Of a stretch of 64,000 nucleotides of DNA, positions 1 to 14,631 are shown one piece after another (the stretch's first letter is position 1; each line of letters opens with the position of its first letter). This DNA comes from Paulinella micropora (taxonomy: Eukaryota; Cercozoa; Imbricatea; Euglyphida). The position numbers and the translations under genes are program-made. Below the pieces are notes generated by a model. That model did not search any database and was not told where the DNA came from. It saw only the letters and a program-made list of their open reading frames with translations. The stretch covers positions 312,629 to 376,628 of the forward strand of contig BJOX01000370.1 of the NCBI GenBank assembly GCA_009731375.1, read 5' to 3'.

Positions 1-56
1 CAGACTTCCTTGGTTGACGAAATCAGAAGCTCCTTTTTTCTGACATTAGTCGATAT

Positions 57-256
<200 letters not shown>

Positions 257-539
257 TAGAGAAGGCCATTACCAGTGGCAAAGAAACTTAACAAGGAATT
301 TCGATATTGCAGAGAGTGGCATACCAAGCGATACCTTCTCTCCATCTACCTATTGTATGAATATATTCAAGAGAGAAGCAGAAATATGAGACGGAAGGCG
401 ATCACATGCATGCGCCTAACCCTAACTTCAAAGGCAGGGAGTGGTAAGTCAAATGGCACTGTCTCTCCATCTGCCTGCATTATTACATGGCTTAACCAGG
501 AGCTTCACCCAGGCAAATGGCGGCATGCTAACTGCCGCC

Positions 540-700
540 GTCTATCCATCCACCTGCATAACTAGATATCATTTGCCCCACTGCCATCGTCAATCCATCC
601 ACCTGCATTATTATATATCCTTTGCCCCACTGCTGCGCCGTCTATGCATCCACCTGCATAATTATATATCCTTTGCCCCACTGCTGCCAAGATGTCCCTG
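540..700. repeat. Tandem array of about 58-bp units
   Basis: Three to four diverged units carry the core TTTGCCCCACTGC followed by a GTC-TATCCATCCACCTGCAT segment and an ATTATATATC spacer. The flanks at 257-539 and 701-1059 are otherwise unique. A motif GCGAACTTG is repeated at about 727 and 817 and again near 9807, so these may be copied fragments of one exon. No gene is recognised. Confidence 0.7.
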
Positions 701-1059
701 ACCCTGCAGCCAGCTGATAGCCCGAGCGAACTTGTCAACACAGATGAGTACATGAACGCATCCATGTATTGTGCATGCAAATGACCATGTCGTCTGCTGG
801 GAGTCCGCCCCGAGCGAACTTGCCCAGCACTCGCACAGCTGGTGTAGGAACCTGTGCTTGCCACTCAAGCACCTGCCACAGCCCAAACAAGCACAACACT
901 TACTTTGATTTGTTTCTTTCCTCCCTTTTTTCTTTTTGCATTAACCACTCTGAGATCTGTCATATTAGTTTTTCTACCGAAAGGGTTTTCTCGAAAATCT
1001 ACCTAGCTTTGCAAACCACCATGTTTCCTCAGTGGTAACTTTTTCAAAACCTGTGGGTT

Positions 1060-1355
1060 GGCGCTACCTACCTACCTACCTACCTACCTACCTAGCTACC
1101 TACCCTACCTTACCTTACTTACCTACCCTACCTACCTTACCTTACTTACCTACCTACCTACCTACCTTACCTTACTTACCTACCCTACCTACCTTACCTT
1201 ACTTACCTACCCTACCTACCTACCTTACCTACCTACCGACCTACCTACCTTACCTTACTTACCTACCTTACCTACCTACCGACCTACCTCCCGACCTACC
1301 TCCCGACCTACCGACCTACCGACCTACCTCACCTACCTACCTACCTACCTACGGG
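1060..1355. repeat. (ACCT)n-rich microsatellite
   Basis: Imperfect CCTA/CCTTA repeat with CCGA interruptions towards 1355. A unique stretch (1356-1435) separates it from the next array. Confidence 0.95.
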
Positions 1356-1435
1356 CAGGGGGGCAGGGAACGGGGCGCAGGTAGGGAAGCGCGAGTAAAA
1401 GCTGAGCAGGGGACAGACGCAGCAGCGGGCGATGA

Positions 1436-1887
1436 ACAGACACAGACAGTCAGACAGACACAGATAGATCAGACAGACACAGAGACACAGACAGACACAG
1501 ACAGACACAGACAGACACAGACAGACAGACAGACACAGACAGACACAGACAGACAGACAGACAGACAGTCAGACAGACTCAGACAGTCAGACAGACACAG
1601 ACAGACACAGACAGACACAGACACAGACAGACAGACACAGACAGACACAGACAGACACAGACAGACACAGATAGACACAGATAGACCGACCAGACAGACC
1701 AGACAGACACAGATAGACACAGACAGACCAGACAGACCAGACAGACCAGACAGACCAGATAGACCAGATAGACCAGACAGACCAGACGGACACAGATAGA
1801 CACAGACAGATCAGACAGACCAGACAGACAAGACAGACCAGACAGACCAGATAGACCAGATAGACCAGACAGACCAGACAGACCACG
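1436..1887. repeat. (CAGA)n / CAGACACAGA higher-order repeat
   Basis: Tetranucleotide CAGA organised into longer CAGACACAGA and CAGACCAGA units. DNA at 1888-2170 is unique and shows no gene. Confidence 0.95.
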
Positions 1888-2195
1888 GCTTGACCACAAA
1901 GCTCGCTTCATTTTATCTCGAATGGAAACCTAGTATGTTGCATATCCCGTCACATCTGTTGGCTATGTGAACAGCTCTTCTTGAAACCAGTACCTGTGAG
2001 GTGGCCGGCAGGGCGGCAGGAAAGAGCGCGCATGTGGGAAGATGAGAGTAAAAGTTGAGGACGGGACAGGCACAGCAGCGAGTGATCCAGCGATGCATGG
2101 GCGATTCTGCCTTCAGCTTGCAAAGCTGCAAAAGCTGGGGAAAGAGAGATATACATGTATCATATTTGTATTTCAAGTAAGTAAGTAAGTAAGTA

Positions 2196-2558
<363 letters not shown>

Positions 2559-2625
2559 TTCTCTCTTTGCTTACCTCTTGTCCTTGTCGTATGCTTACCT
2601 GAGATTTCACCTGCAACAGAGAAAC

Positions 2626-2683
<58 letters not shown>

Positions 2684-2868
2684 GAGGAGAGGGTGAAGGG
2701 GCGGGGGAAGGGGCGGGGGGGTGGGGGGGAAGGAAGATAGATAGATGGAAAACTAGATAGACATCTTGTCCTCGTTGCATGCGCACCTGAGATCAGCGGC
2801 AGCCTATATCTCATCATAACAAAATAAACAAATAACTAACACAAGGACCAGCTGGTACACAGGATACA

Positions 2869-3181
2869 TACATACATACATACATACATACATACATACA
2901 TACATACATACATACATACATACATACATCGTTCTGGTCCATGACCTACCCTGTGAATGATAATAATAGTAATATGATAATACCTGTGAATGATAATAAT
3001 AGTAATATGATAATATAATAAACGGTGATGGTATAAGGACCAGCAGGTAAACATGCATGTATGTATGTTACGTATGTATGCATGCATGTATGTATGTATG
3101 TATGCATGTATGTATGTATGTATGTATGTATGTAGGTGTGATTCTGTACTAGTTCTCATGTATAAGATTGCATTATGCTAA

Positions 3182-3218
<37 letters not shown>

Positions 3219-3265
3219 CACAGGTGTGGGTGAAAAAGATGAATAGATAGATTCATGATAGATAA

Positions 3266-3306
<41 letters not shown>

Positions 3307-3355
3307 GAAACAGGTAGGTAGGTAGGTAGGTAGGTAGGTAGGTAGGTAGGTGTAC
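2869..3355. repeat. CATA, TATG, GATA and GGTA microsatellite cluster
   Basis: Successive tracts of CATA (2869-2928), TATG/CATG (3052-3134), TATG (3183-3219), GATA (3258-3306) and GGTA (3313-3350) are separated by short unique pieces. Two of those pieces resemble the foldback unit annotated at 3390-3735. Confidence 0.93.
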
Positions 3356-3389
3356 TCTGATGCACGCAGTTTTGCGATTGCGTTAAGTA

Positions 3390-3623
3390 CTAATAGAAGG
3401 ACCAGTAGGGAGACAGGCGTATCGACGTACTGGTCAATGACCGACCCATTTATCAATAATAATAATAGTCGAAATAATCAAGATAATAATTACAGAATGA
3501 ACAGTAGGTAGACAGGTGTTATCAAGATAATAATTACAGAATGAACATTAGGTAGACAGGTGTACCACCGTACTGGTCCATGACCGACCCAGTATTTTAT
3601 AATAACAGTAATGATGGTGATGG

Positions 3624-3657
<34 letters not shown>

Positions 3658-3735
3658 AATAAAAATAATAATGCCATCATCATAAAATGACCAGTCGGTA
3701 GACAGGCATACCGCCCTACTGGTAATGAACTTATC
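3390..3735. repeat. Foldback minisatellite, GACCAGTAGG...CTACTGGTC unit
   Basis: Several full and partial copies of a unit of about 55 bp: ACCAGTAGGTAGACAGG, then TACCGCCCTACTGGTC, then ATGACCGACCC. The ends GACCAGTAG and CTACTGGTC are complementary, so each full unit can form a hairpin. Copies begin near 3399, 3500, 3545 and 3690; another lies at 6826-6885 and partial ones near 2930 and 3033. Spacers are ATA/ATG-rich. Confidence 0.75.
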
Positions 3736-3783
3736 AATAATAATAGTAGAGATAATAACCACAATGATGATAAAAGGACCAGC

Positions 3784-3935
3784 AATACGATACAATACAA
3801 TACAATACAATACAATACAATACAATACAATACAATACAATACAACACAACACAACACAACACAACACAACGCGACACAACGCGACACAACACAACACAA
3901 CACAACACATCACAACGCAACACAACACAACACAA
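3784..3935. repeat. (TACAA)n to (CACAA)n pentanucleotide array
   Basis: TACAA units change to CACAA near 3842, with some GCGACACAA variants. This is the source of long spurious frames on both strands. Confidence 0.95.
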
Positions 3936-4001
3936 GGTGGGCAGATGCACCGCTGCATTATTATTATTATTATTATTATTACTATTATTATTATTATTAT
4001 T

Positions 4002-4268
4002 TGGACACCGTGATAGCCCAGTGGTCAAGTTCTACCATCTGGGCCCTGTCGCCAGTTCGATTCCCGTCGGTGCCACCAGTATTTTCATTGAACATACCGG
4101 TCCGTCTGGACGAGTATTTTCATTGAACATACCGGTCCGTCTGGAAGTGTTGGAACTGTCCTTGCGGGGGTGTCATTAGAGCCTATCGTCAATTCTTCGT
4201 ACTCCCCTCACGGGTGAGACGATGGAGGCGCATGTGCAGATTTGCATCAGCCATTAACAGAGAAGCAC
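4002..4268 (+). mobile_element. tRNA-derived SINE, copy 1
   Basis: The 5' head is tRNA-like: an A-box-like TGATAGCCCAGTGG (4011-4024) and a B box GTTCGATTCC (4055-4064), closed by CACCG...CGGTG pairing. A tRNA-unrelated body follows, with CACGGGTGAGACGATGG, ending in AGAAGCAC before an (ATT)n tail. This copy carries an internal 35-bp tandem duplication starting at 4078 and 4113. The same sequence recurs at 10967 and 58643, and deleted at 6577, which supports a transposed element. Confidence 0.85.
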
Positions 4269-4325
<57 letters not shown>

Positions 4326-4334
4326 TATTATTAC

Positions 4335-4388
<54 letters not shown>

Positions 4389-4390
4389 TA

Positions 4391-4422
<32 letters not shown>

Positions 4423-4450
4423 CATTATTATCATTATTATTATTATTATC
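4269..4450. repeat. (ATT)n tail of SINE copy 1
   Basis: About 180 bp of TTA/ATT trinucleotide directly 3' of the SINE, probably its expanded tail. Confidence 0.95.
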
Positions 4451-4555
4451 CCTGAAATGTGTTGGAGAAGGGGGTGGGGGGTTTGCGGGGAGGGGGAAAA
4501 ATGAAAATTGTGTACCCCACCCACCCCCACTCACCCCCCCAATCGGCACCACTGT

Positions 4556-5075
4556 CGGAATAAATCATGGTTTGTGGGAACGAGGAGGAGTTCGGAGCTC
4601 ATATTTGCAGGGTGGTTAGTCCCAGACTCGATGTTGATGCTGATATGATTTCTTTGGAATTCACACAAATATTTGCGTTAGGGGAGTGTCCTGAATGCCA
4701 AAATTCCTTGTTTTTTTTCGCACCCCAATCGGAATAAATCATGGTTTGTGTGAACCAGGAGGAGTTGGGAGCTCATATTGACAGGGTGGCTAGCCCCAGA
4801 CTCGATGTTGATGCTGATGTAATTTCTTTGGAATTCACGCAAATATTTGCGTTAGGCGAGTGTCCTGAATGCCAAAATTCCTTGTTTTTTAGCCTTTCTT
4901 TTTCACCCTCGTCGGAATAAATCATGGTTTGTGTGAACCAGGAGGAGTTGGGAGCTCATATTGGCAGGGTGACTAGCCTCAGACTCGATGTTGATGCTAA
5001 TATAATTTTTTTTGGAATTCACGCAAATATTTGCGTTAGGGGAGTGTCCTGAATGCCAACTTTCCTTGTTTTTTG
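4556..5075. repeat. Three tandem units of about 180 bp
   Basis: Units begin with CGGAATAAATCATGGTTTG at 4556, 4730 and 4913 and run to about 5075. Each holds the ordered pieces GAGGAGTT, AGCTCATATT, CTCGATGTTGATGCT, GCAAATATTTGCGTTAGG and TCCTGAATGCCAA. The internal GCAAATATTTGC is a perfect palindrome. No open frame is conserved between units. Confidence 0.88.
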
Positions 5076-5084
5076 GGAGTACTT

Positions 5085-5751
5085 GCCGGCGCCTCCGGCA
5101 ATTGAACGTACTCTGTCGACGGGGCAGGAGGGGTCCGGGGGGCCCTTCCCCCGAGAACCCCAGCCCTGTGATTGTACGTACCCGATCTGGTCGCGGGTGG
5201 CACCCACACCTGAAAATTGAGGTTTTTTGCCACCAGGTGCCCTTTGCGGCACCTCCGGCAATTCAACGTACCCTGTCGAAGGGAAAGGGGGGGTCCGGGG
5301 GGCTCTCCCCCCTGGAACCCAACCCCTGTGATTGTACGTACCCGTTTTGGTCGTGGGTGGCACCCACACCTGAAAGTTGAGGGTTTTTGCCACCAGGCGC
5401 CTTTGCGGCACCTCCGGCAATTCAACGTACCCTGTCGAAGGGAAAGGGGGGGTCCGGGGGAGCCCTGCGATTGTACGTACCCGATCTGGTCGCGGGTGGC
5501 ACCCACACCTGAAAATTGAGGTTTTTTGCCACCAGGCGCCCTTTACGGCACCTCCGGCAATTCAACGTACCCTGTCGAAGGGAAAGGGGGGGTCCGGGGG
5601 GCTCTCCCCCCGGGAACCCAAGCCCTGTGATTGCAAGTACCCGTTCTGGTCGCGGGTGGCACCCATACATGAAAATTGAGGTTTTTTCGCCACCAGGCGC
5701 CCTTTGCGGCACCTCCGGCAATTCAACGTACCCTGTCGAAGGGAAAAGTGG

Positions 5752-5752
<1 letters not shown>
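5085..5752. repeat. Five tandem units of about 160 bp
   Basis: The core CCTCCGGCAATTCAACGTA (first copy slightly diverged) occurs at about 5091, 5251, 5410, 5550 and 5711, giving periods near 160, 159, 140 and 161 bp. Units share GGGGGTCCGGGGGG, GTACGTACCCG, TGGTCG[CT]GGGTGGCACCCA and TTGAGGTTTTTTGCCACCAGG. The array ends in poly-G, poly-A and a gap at 5812-6043. The overlapping open frames are repeat translation. Confidence 0.9.
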
Positions 5753-5791
<39 letters not shown>

Positions 5792-6043
5792 CCAAAAAAA
5801 AAAAAAAAAAANNNNNNNNNNNNNNNNNNNNNNNNNNNNNNNNNNNNNNNNNNNNNNNNNNNNNNNNNNNNNNNNNNNNNNNNNNNNNNNNNNNNNNNNN
5901 NNNNNNNNNNNNNNNNNNNNNNNNNNNNNNNNNNNNNNNNNNNNNNNNNNNNNNNNNNNNNNNNNNNNNNNNNNNNNNNNNNNNNNNNNNNNNNNNNNNN
6001 NNNNNNNNNNNNNNNNNNNNNNNNNNNNNNNNNNNNNNNNNNN

Positions 6044-6506
6044 CACATTTGAGGGAAATCCCGATGAAAAAACCTAGTCACACTTGCTAAACAGAGTTCC
6101 AGCCCAATGGCCTCAAGGCGTTAAACTGTGACGCCAACTCATAACCCTTTGGTGGTAGATGCTGGGGAGGAGGGTCGTTGCGCGCGTAAAAGATCTTAAA
6201 CTCCGCATATGCTGGTTGATAGCCCAGGACCCAGCAGACACCAGATTGTTATGGGTGGGGTTTCGAGGCAGCTCTAGCAACCGCGCTTGGTGTATGCACT
6301 TGCACATTCGGTGACGTCTTGCAAGAGGTTGCTGGGACTGCGGAATAACCTCGGCTTAGTGCAGTCTTGCCCTCAGGAGCTCCATCGGTGGCCCCGATCA
6401 TCAGGCGAGAGACTGACACGGGGGGGTGGAGGACCTCGAACAAGGGTATTGGAGGCTTATGTCCGTTGAGGATATGCCATTAGCTGCATCAGTACGCCTC
6501 AGATAT

Positions 6507-6572
<66 letters not shown>

Positions 6573-6646
6573 GTTAGTGGCACCGCGATAGCCCAGTGGT
6601 TAAGGTCTACCATCTAGAAATGCATTCGCCATTGACTGAGAAGCAC
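6044..6646. repeat. Unique segment with (ATT)n tail, then internally deleted SINE
   Basis: 6044-6509 is non-repetitive, has no convincing gene and ends in an (ATT)n tract, like the 3' end of a retroposon. After that tract, 6577-6646 is a truncated SINE: the A-box part (GATAGCCCAGTGGTTAAGG) is fused directly to the SINE 3' end (GCCATTGACTGAGAAGCAC), with B box and body deleted. Another (ATT)n tract follows to 6735. Confidence 0.6.
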
Positions 6647-6672
6647 TATTATTATCATTATTATTATTATTA

Positions 6673-6733
<61 letters not shown>

Positions 6734-6974
6734 CGTTATGCACTGGTCCTTGACCCAGCCAGTTCGGTAATAGAGTAATAATAATGATAATAATAATCGT
6801 GTTCATAATGATAATAATGATATAATGACCAGTAGGTAGACAGGTGTACCGCCCTGCTGGTCCATGACCGACCCAGTCCGGTCCGGTTGCTGCTCTTGTT
6901 GCTCTTGTTGCTGCCATAACCCATCGTAACATATGCAAACAAGCAAACAAAAAAACAAAACCAAAAAAAAAACA

Positions 6975-7385
6975 AAAAAAAAACCTAAGGAAGGAATGAA
7001 GGAAGGACGGCATGAAGGACGGAAGGAAGAGACAAAAAGAAAGAAGGAAGCAAGAAAGGAAGGAAGGAAGCAAAAAAGGAAGGAAGCAAGGAAGGAAGGA
7101 AGGAAGCAAGGAAGCAAAGGAAGGAAAGGAAGCAAGGAAGGAAGGAAGGACGGAAGGAAGGAAGGAAGGAACAAAGGAAGGAAGGAAGGAAGGAAGAAAG
7201 AAAGGAAGGAAGAAAGGAAGAAAGGAAGGAAGGAAGGAAGGAAGGAAATGGTAGCATTCTTCTTCTTCTTCTTCTTCTTCTTCTTCTTCTTCTTCTTCTT
7301 CTTCTTCTTCTTCTTCGTCTTCTTCTTCTTCTTCTTCTTGACTGAAGAAGAAGAAGAAGAAGAAGAAGAAGAAGAAGAAGAAGAC
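6975..7385. repeat. (GGAA)n then (TTC)n / (GAA)n inverted arrays
   Basis: GAAGGAAG-type tetranucleotide up to about 7249, then TTC trinucleotide (7257-7340), then GAA (7345-7382). The TTC and GAA arms face each other and could form a long hairpin or triplex. Confidence 0.95.
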
Positions 7386-7469
7386 ATGAATAAAGTAGGT
7401 GTTAATGTTGCCGTTGGCAAATAAATAAAGAGCAAAAAAAGAGAGAACGATAGAGAGAGAGAGAGACAG

Positions 7470-7697
7470 ACAGACATATATATATATTATATATATAATA
7501 TATAATATATAATATATAATATATAATATATAATATATAATATATATATATGTATATATATATGTATATATATATATATGTATATATATATATGTATATA
7601 TATGTATGTATATATATATATTATATATATATATATAGATGGAGAGAGAGAGAGAGAGAGAGTCAAGGAATTGTCCATATAACTGGCAGTCGTCGAG

Positions 7698-7780
<83 letters not shown>

Positions 7781-7806
7781 AGAGAGAGAGAGAGAGAGAG
7801 AGTGAA

Positions 7807-7868
<62 letters not shown>

Positions 7869-8003
7869 GACGACTTTTTGATCTAGGAATTCTCCATAGA
7901 ATTGGCAGTCGTCGCAGTAACAAATCTGTAAAGTAAGCAAGAAAGTAAGGAAGCAAAGGGCGTAAGGAAGGAAAGAAAGAAGAAAGTAAAGTCAGGATGT
8001 ATG

Positions 8004-8034
<31 letters not shown>

Positions 8035-8231
8035 TACTATGCATGTATGTATGTATGTATGCATGTATGTATGTATGTACGTATATACGTATATACGTCC
8101 GTATGTACGTACGTACGTATGTATGTATGTATGTATGTCTGTATGTATGTATGTATGTATGTATGTATGTATGTATGTATGTATGTATGTATGCATGTAT
8201 GTATGCATGCATGTATGCATGTATGTCTGTC

Positions 8232-8263
<32 letters not shown>

Positions 8264-8340
8264 GTATGTATGTATGTATGTATGTGTATGTATGTATGTA
8301 TGTATGTATGCATGTATGTATGTATGCACATATGCATGAG

Positions 8341-8398
<58 letters not shown>

Positions 8399-8435
8399 GT
8401 CAGAGAGAGGGAGAGAGAGAGAGAGAGAGAGAGAG

Positions 8436-8473
<38 letters not shown>

Positions 8474-8586
8474 AGGGAGGGAGGGAGGGATAGAGAGGGA
8501 GGGAGAGAGAGAGAGAGAGAGAGAGATTGAGGAGGGACAATACCAGCTTTAGCACATTGCGGGGGTCGGCGCGAAAAGTTCCCTGG

Positions 8587-8630
<44 letters not shown>

Positions 8631-8635
8631 CACGC
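7470..8635. repeat. TA, GA and TATG dinucleotide/tetranucleotide complex
   Basis: Consecutive TATA (7477-7636), GA (7637-7868), TATG (7999-8335) and GA (8337-8526, 8586-8630) tracts. A short sequence, AATT(G/C)TCCATA(T/G)AA(C/T)TGGCAGTCGTCG, occurs twice at about 7668 and 7890, again showing local copying of a unique fragment between microsatellites. Confidence 0.93.
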
Positions 8636-8664
8636 TAAAATGTCCCTGTGCAGACAAACAGATG

Positions 8665-8702
<38 letters not shown>

Positions 8703-8714
8703 CCCCTTAACCCG

Positions 8715-9640
<926 letters not shown>

Positions 9641-9698
9641 ACATACCTACGTATGTTATGTTCGTACGTATGTTTTGTTCTGTATTTTCTGTACGTTC

Positions 9699-9732
<34 letters not shown>

Positions 9733-10027
9733 TGTGTGTTATGCATGTCATACTTATTTCTATATGTCTGCATGTACCAAGACAGCTCCTCCGGCGAGGA
9801 AGCCAGCGAACTTGGCCACCACTCGTGCCGTAGCCACGGCTTTTGACATAGTAAAGTGGTTGCTTTGGTTGTGATACGGGGCAACGCGCGCGGCCGAACG
9901 CTGCAGCACAACCAGTTCAATGTTGTTGATCGCCGTGGTTGGTGGCTGTAGTTTTCGTTGGCTGTTTTTGTTGTAATGTTGCTGCTCGTGATTGCTTTGC
10001 TACGGCTTGCGTGCTTACTTGCTTGCT

Positions 10028-10035
10028 AGGTTGTT

Positions 10036-10068
<33 letters not shown>

Positions 10069-10135
10069 GGTGTTGTTGTTGTTGTCGTTGTTGTTGTCGT
10101 TGTCGTTGTCGTTGTTGTTGTTGTTGTTATTGTGT

Positions 10136-10167
<32 letters not shown>

Positions 10168-10168
10168 A

Positions 10169-10202
<34 letters not shown>

Positions 10203-10204
10203 GG
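10028..10204. repeat. (GTT)n microsatellite
   Basis: TTG/GTT trinucleotide with a few GTC and GAT variants. The upstream stretch 9640-10027 includes a GT run (9702-9740) and a possible short exon near 9780-9849 followed by GTAAAG, which I cannot identify. Confidence 0.93.
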
Positions 10205-10581
10205 TGTATTTATAATAATAATAAATTTTATACAAAATGATTAAAGTGCAAGATGGTACGGCCTTCATTTGCCACTTTCATCCCCGGCCGACGAGACGCC
10301 AGAGCTCGCTAAAAACTATATATCTCTAGTGCTCAGAAACAAGTAATAAAGAAGGAAGGAAGTGAGCAAAAGAGTGTGCCTTTTAGTCGAACAACAACAA
10401 GATAGGGAGAAGAGGAAAGTCAGTGAGGGATGCAGACTAGAACGTTCACTAGCCTGTAACGAGCTAGAGACGCAAAAAGAAGGGAGATGAGGGGGGAGGA
10501 GAAAATCGCAGTGACCATGATAAAACAGTTCGAGCAACAGGATATATGCTCACGCGTGATACTAAAGTCTTAGTATGGGGT

Positions 10582-10643
<62 letters not shown>

Positions 10644-10647
10644 CAAT

Positions 10648-10707
<60 letters not shown>

Positions 10708-10871
10708 TTAAAAAAACAAAAAAAACAAAAAACAAAGTGCAAGAAGAAGAAGAAGAAGAAGAAGAAGAAGAAGGAGGAGGAGGAGGAGGAGGAGGAGGAG
10801 AAGAAGAAGAATGAGGAGGAGGAGGAGGAAGGGGAGAAGAAGAAGAAGAAGAAGAAGAAGAAGAAGAAGAA

Positions 10872-10965
<94 letters not shown>

Positions 10966-11197
10966 TGGACACCGTGATAGCCCAGTGGTCAAGTTCTACC
11001 ATCTGGGCCCTGTCGCCAGTTCGATTCCCGTCGGTGCCACCAGTATTTTCATTGAACATACCGGCCCGTCTGGAAGTGTTGGAACTGCCCTTGCGGGGGT
11101 GTCATTAGAGCTTATCGTCAATTCTTCGTACTCCCCTCACGGGTGAGACGATGGAGGCGCATGTGCAGAAATGCATCAGCCATTGACAGAGAAGCAC

Positions 11198-11268
<71 letters not shown>

Positions 11269-11685
11269 AAAAAAGGAGCAGATGAGCATGCACTATAGTA
11301 AAACAACAACATAAGAGGGAGAAGAGGAAAAGCGGTGAGGAGCGCAGACAAGCCTCGAGAGAGGAGCAAGTCCACAGAAAAGGGAGAGAAGGAAGAGAGA
11401 GAGGGAAGATGAAGGGGGAGGAGAAACTCGCCATGGCCAATGGGAAAACAGTCTGAGCAACAAGGTAGAAGCTCGCGTATGAAACGAACAACTCGAATGG
11501 AGCAGGCAAGTTGTTGTTGTTGTTGCTGTTGGTGTTGTTGTAAATTTAATTACAGTAAATAGACCAATGGCATGATGGTGCATGGATAACGGCCTTCAAA
11601 CCCACTTAAAGACAAGTAATAGATGTCTAATCAAGAATCTTAATCATCCCCGGCCGACTCGCTGTTGTTGTTGTTGTTGTTGTTC

Positions 11686-11718
<33 letters not shown>

Positions 11719-11787
11719 TTGTTCAATTTAATAATAATAATGAAATTTAAACAAAGTAATTCAAATGCAAGATGGCGTGTGGCTACG

Positions 11788-11873
<86 letters not shown>

Positions 11874-11923
11874 GAATTTAATTAATAATCAATAACTAGT
11901 TGGAGTGGCTATCGACCAAACAA

Positions 11924-11965
<42 letters not shown>

Positions 11966-11982
11966 AGTTGTTGTTGTTGTTG

Positions 11983-12051
<69 letters not shown>

Positions 12052-12333
12052 AAAATTTAATTACAGTAATTAAACCAGTGGCATGATGGTGCATGGATAA
12101 CGGCCTTTAAACCAACTTGAAGACAAGTAGATGTCTAATCATCTCCGGCCGACTCGGGACGCCAGAGCATGTCTCACTGTACTATAGGACTCTAGAGCTC
12201 CAAGACAAGAAATAAAGAGAGGAAAAAGGAGCAGAAGAGCATGCACTATGGTAAAGCTACAACATAAGAGGAGAAGAGGAAAGGCTGTGAGGAGCGTTGT
12301 TGATGTTGTTGTTGTTGCTGTTGTTGTTGTTGT

Positions 12334-12378
<45 letters not shown>

Positions 12379-12460
12379 TTGTTGTTTTTGTTGTAAATTT
12401 AATTGCAGTAATTAAACCAATGGCATGATGGTGCATGGATAAAGTCGGCCTTTGAACCCA
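10205..12460. repeat. Local family of GTT-linked repeats with two modules
   Basis: Module A (TAAATTTAATTACAGTAA...GGCATGATGGTGCATGGATAACGGCCTT, then CCCCGGCCGACTCG) occurs near 11529, 12050 and 12394, with diverged versions at 10218 and 11730. Module B (ACAAGTAATAAAGA...GCAGAAGAGCATGCACTA...AACAACATAAGA...GTGAGGAGCGCAGAC) occurs near 10340, 11268 and 12208. Each is bounded by (TTG)n or (ATT)n. The layout suggests an old non-autonomous retroposon or segmental tandem copying. No coding capacity is seen. Confidence 0.65.
10967..11197 (+). mobile_element. tRNA-derived SINE, copy 2 (full length)
   Basis: Same element as at 4002 but without the internal 35-bp duplication, so probably closer to the master sequence. 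A and B boxes lie in the first 80 bp. It is flanked by (ATT)n on both sides; the downstream tract runs 11198-11266. Confidence 0.87.
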
Positions 12461-13061
12461 CTAGTTGTTGTTGTTGTTGTTGCTGCTCCACCGTGGCAAT
12501 AGACCGTTTCACATGGGGGTGAGGGTTTTGTTGGGGGACCAAGATGACACATCGGTACCAAAATGGCGACCTGGAAAAAACCAGCAGATGCAAATGTGGC
12601 GAATGGTTTGTTTGCAACCCACAAGCGCAGATTTCTGTTTTTTTGATTAAATAAATACTATTTTGCACAGGCTGTTGTTCTTGTTGCTGTCTGATGACCA
12701 GAAAATCAAGTCCGCTTCATGAACTTTGGCATTCGAGCGTGGCAGCGAATCGAAATTTTGCCAAAATATTGTTCAGCGGGCTACTTCTTTTCTGATCACC
12801 TCCTGCTGCATATAGGGTCACAGAAGAAGAATGAGTGGCGGTGGAAACTTCAGGTCTGTGATTGTTTTATGTCTCACTTGTATCTGTTTTTGGTTTTTAT
12901 TTTGAAATAGAAAATTTGACCCTGTCAATACAACTGCACGTTTGGATAGATTATTGACCAGAATTACTGTTTCTGTCTGTCTGTCTGTCTATAGCTGAGC
13001 TGTCTATCTATCTATCTATCTTTCTATCTTTCTATCTATCTATCTATCTATCTATCCATCC

Positions 13062-13193
<132 letters not shown>

Positions 13194-13438
13194 CTATCTA
13201 TCTATCTATCCATATCTGAGAATTAGGGATGGTGTGGGTGTGCTGGGCCCGTGGTGGGGTGCCTTATGTGTGCCTAGCCATATGCCTATAAGTCACATGC
13301 CGAAATAGCGACGGGAAGCACAATCCTGTTCCCTCAGGGTGCCCTTTCTCGCTTGTTGAGCCCGGAATAAAACCCACAGTGCTCTGTCGGTTTATACTAG
13401 ACTGTCGAACAGTCTCGAAACTCCATCTGCTTACTGGG

Positions 13439-14184
<746 letters not shown>

Positions 14185-14189
14185 CCCGG

Positions 14190-14631
14190 GGGGATGCAGA
14201 GGGCCAGCTGCGCAGTGCTCCGGCCTAACCAAACCCCCTATAATGACGATTTTGTGCCCGCCGTTAATCGCGCGCAGCGCAAGGGCTAAATAGGCAACCA
14301 ACTCCTGACCATGGCTGATGAAGTCGGGGCGTGATGCAAAGGGTTGATGAAGTCGGGGTTGTAGAAGGTAACTCACAACGAGCGTGAACTCCTGAAACCT
14401 CGACTTGCTCATGGCATCATCTCCTTATGGAACACGCTCCTGGGGAGTGTTCTAGTGTTGTCCCGTATAGTTCAAAAGGGCTCGGCTACCTTTCGGCTTG
14501 AACTGGGCACAGACACCAACCACAGCGAGGCAGTGGTTGGTGTTCAGCCTGGCCGTTGCTGAAAGTTCTTGTCCGGGGGTAGTATAGGAGGCCATGGCTT
14601 TTCAAGCTAAGCCACGCCCATAGATTAAACA

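Noticed and set aside
1032-1799. 255-codon open frame rich in Leu/Pro/Thr
   Set aside because: It is translation of ACCT and CAGA microsatellites; frames stay open because the repeat unit has no stop in that phase.
4002-4080. Functional tRNA gene
   Set aside because: A and B boxes are present but the anticodon arm does not fold with a U33-type loop, and the same sequence recurs with a non-tRNA body, so it is a SINE.
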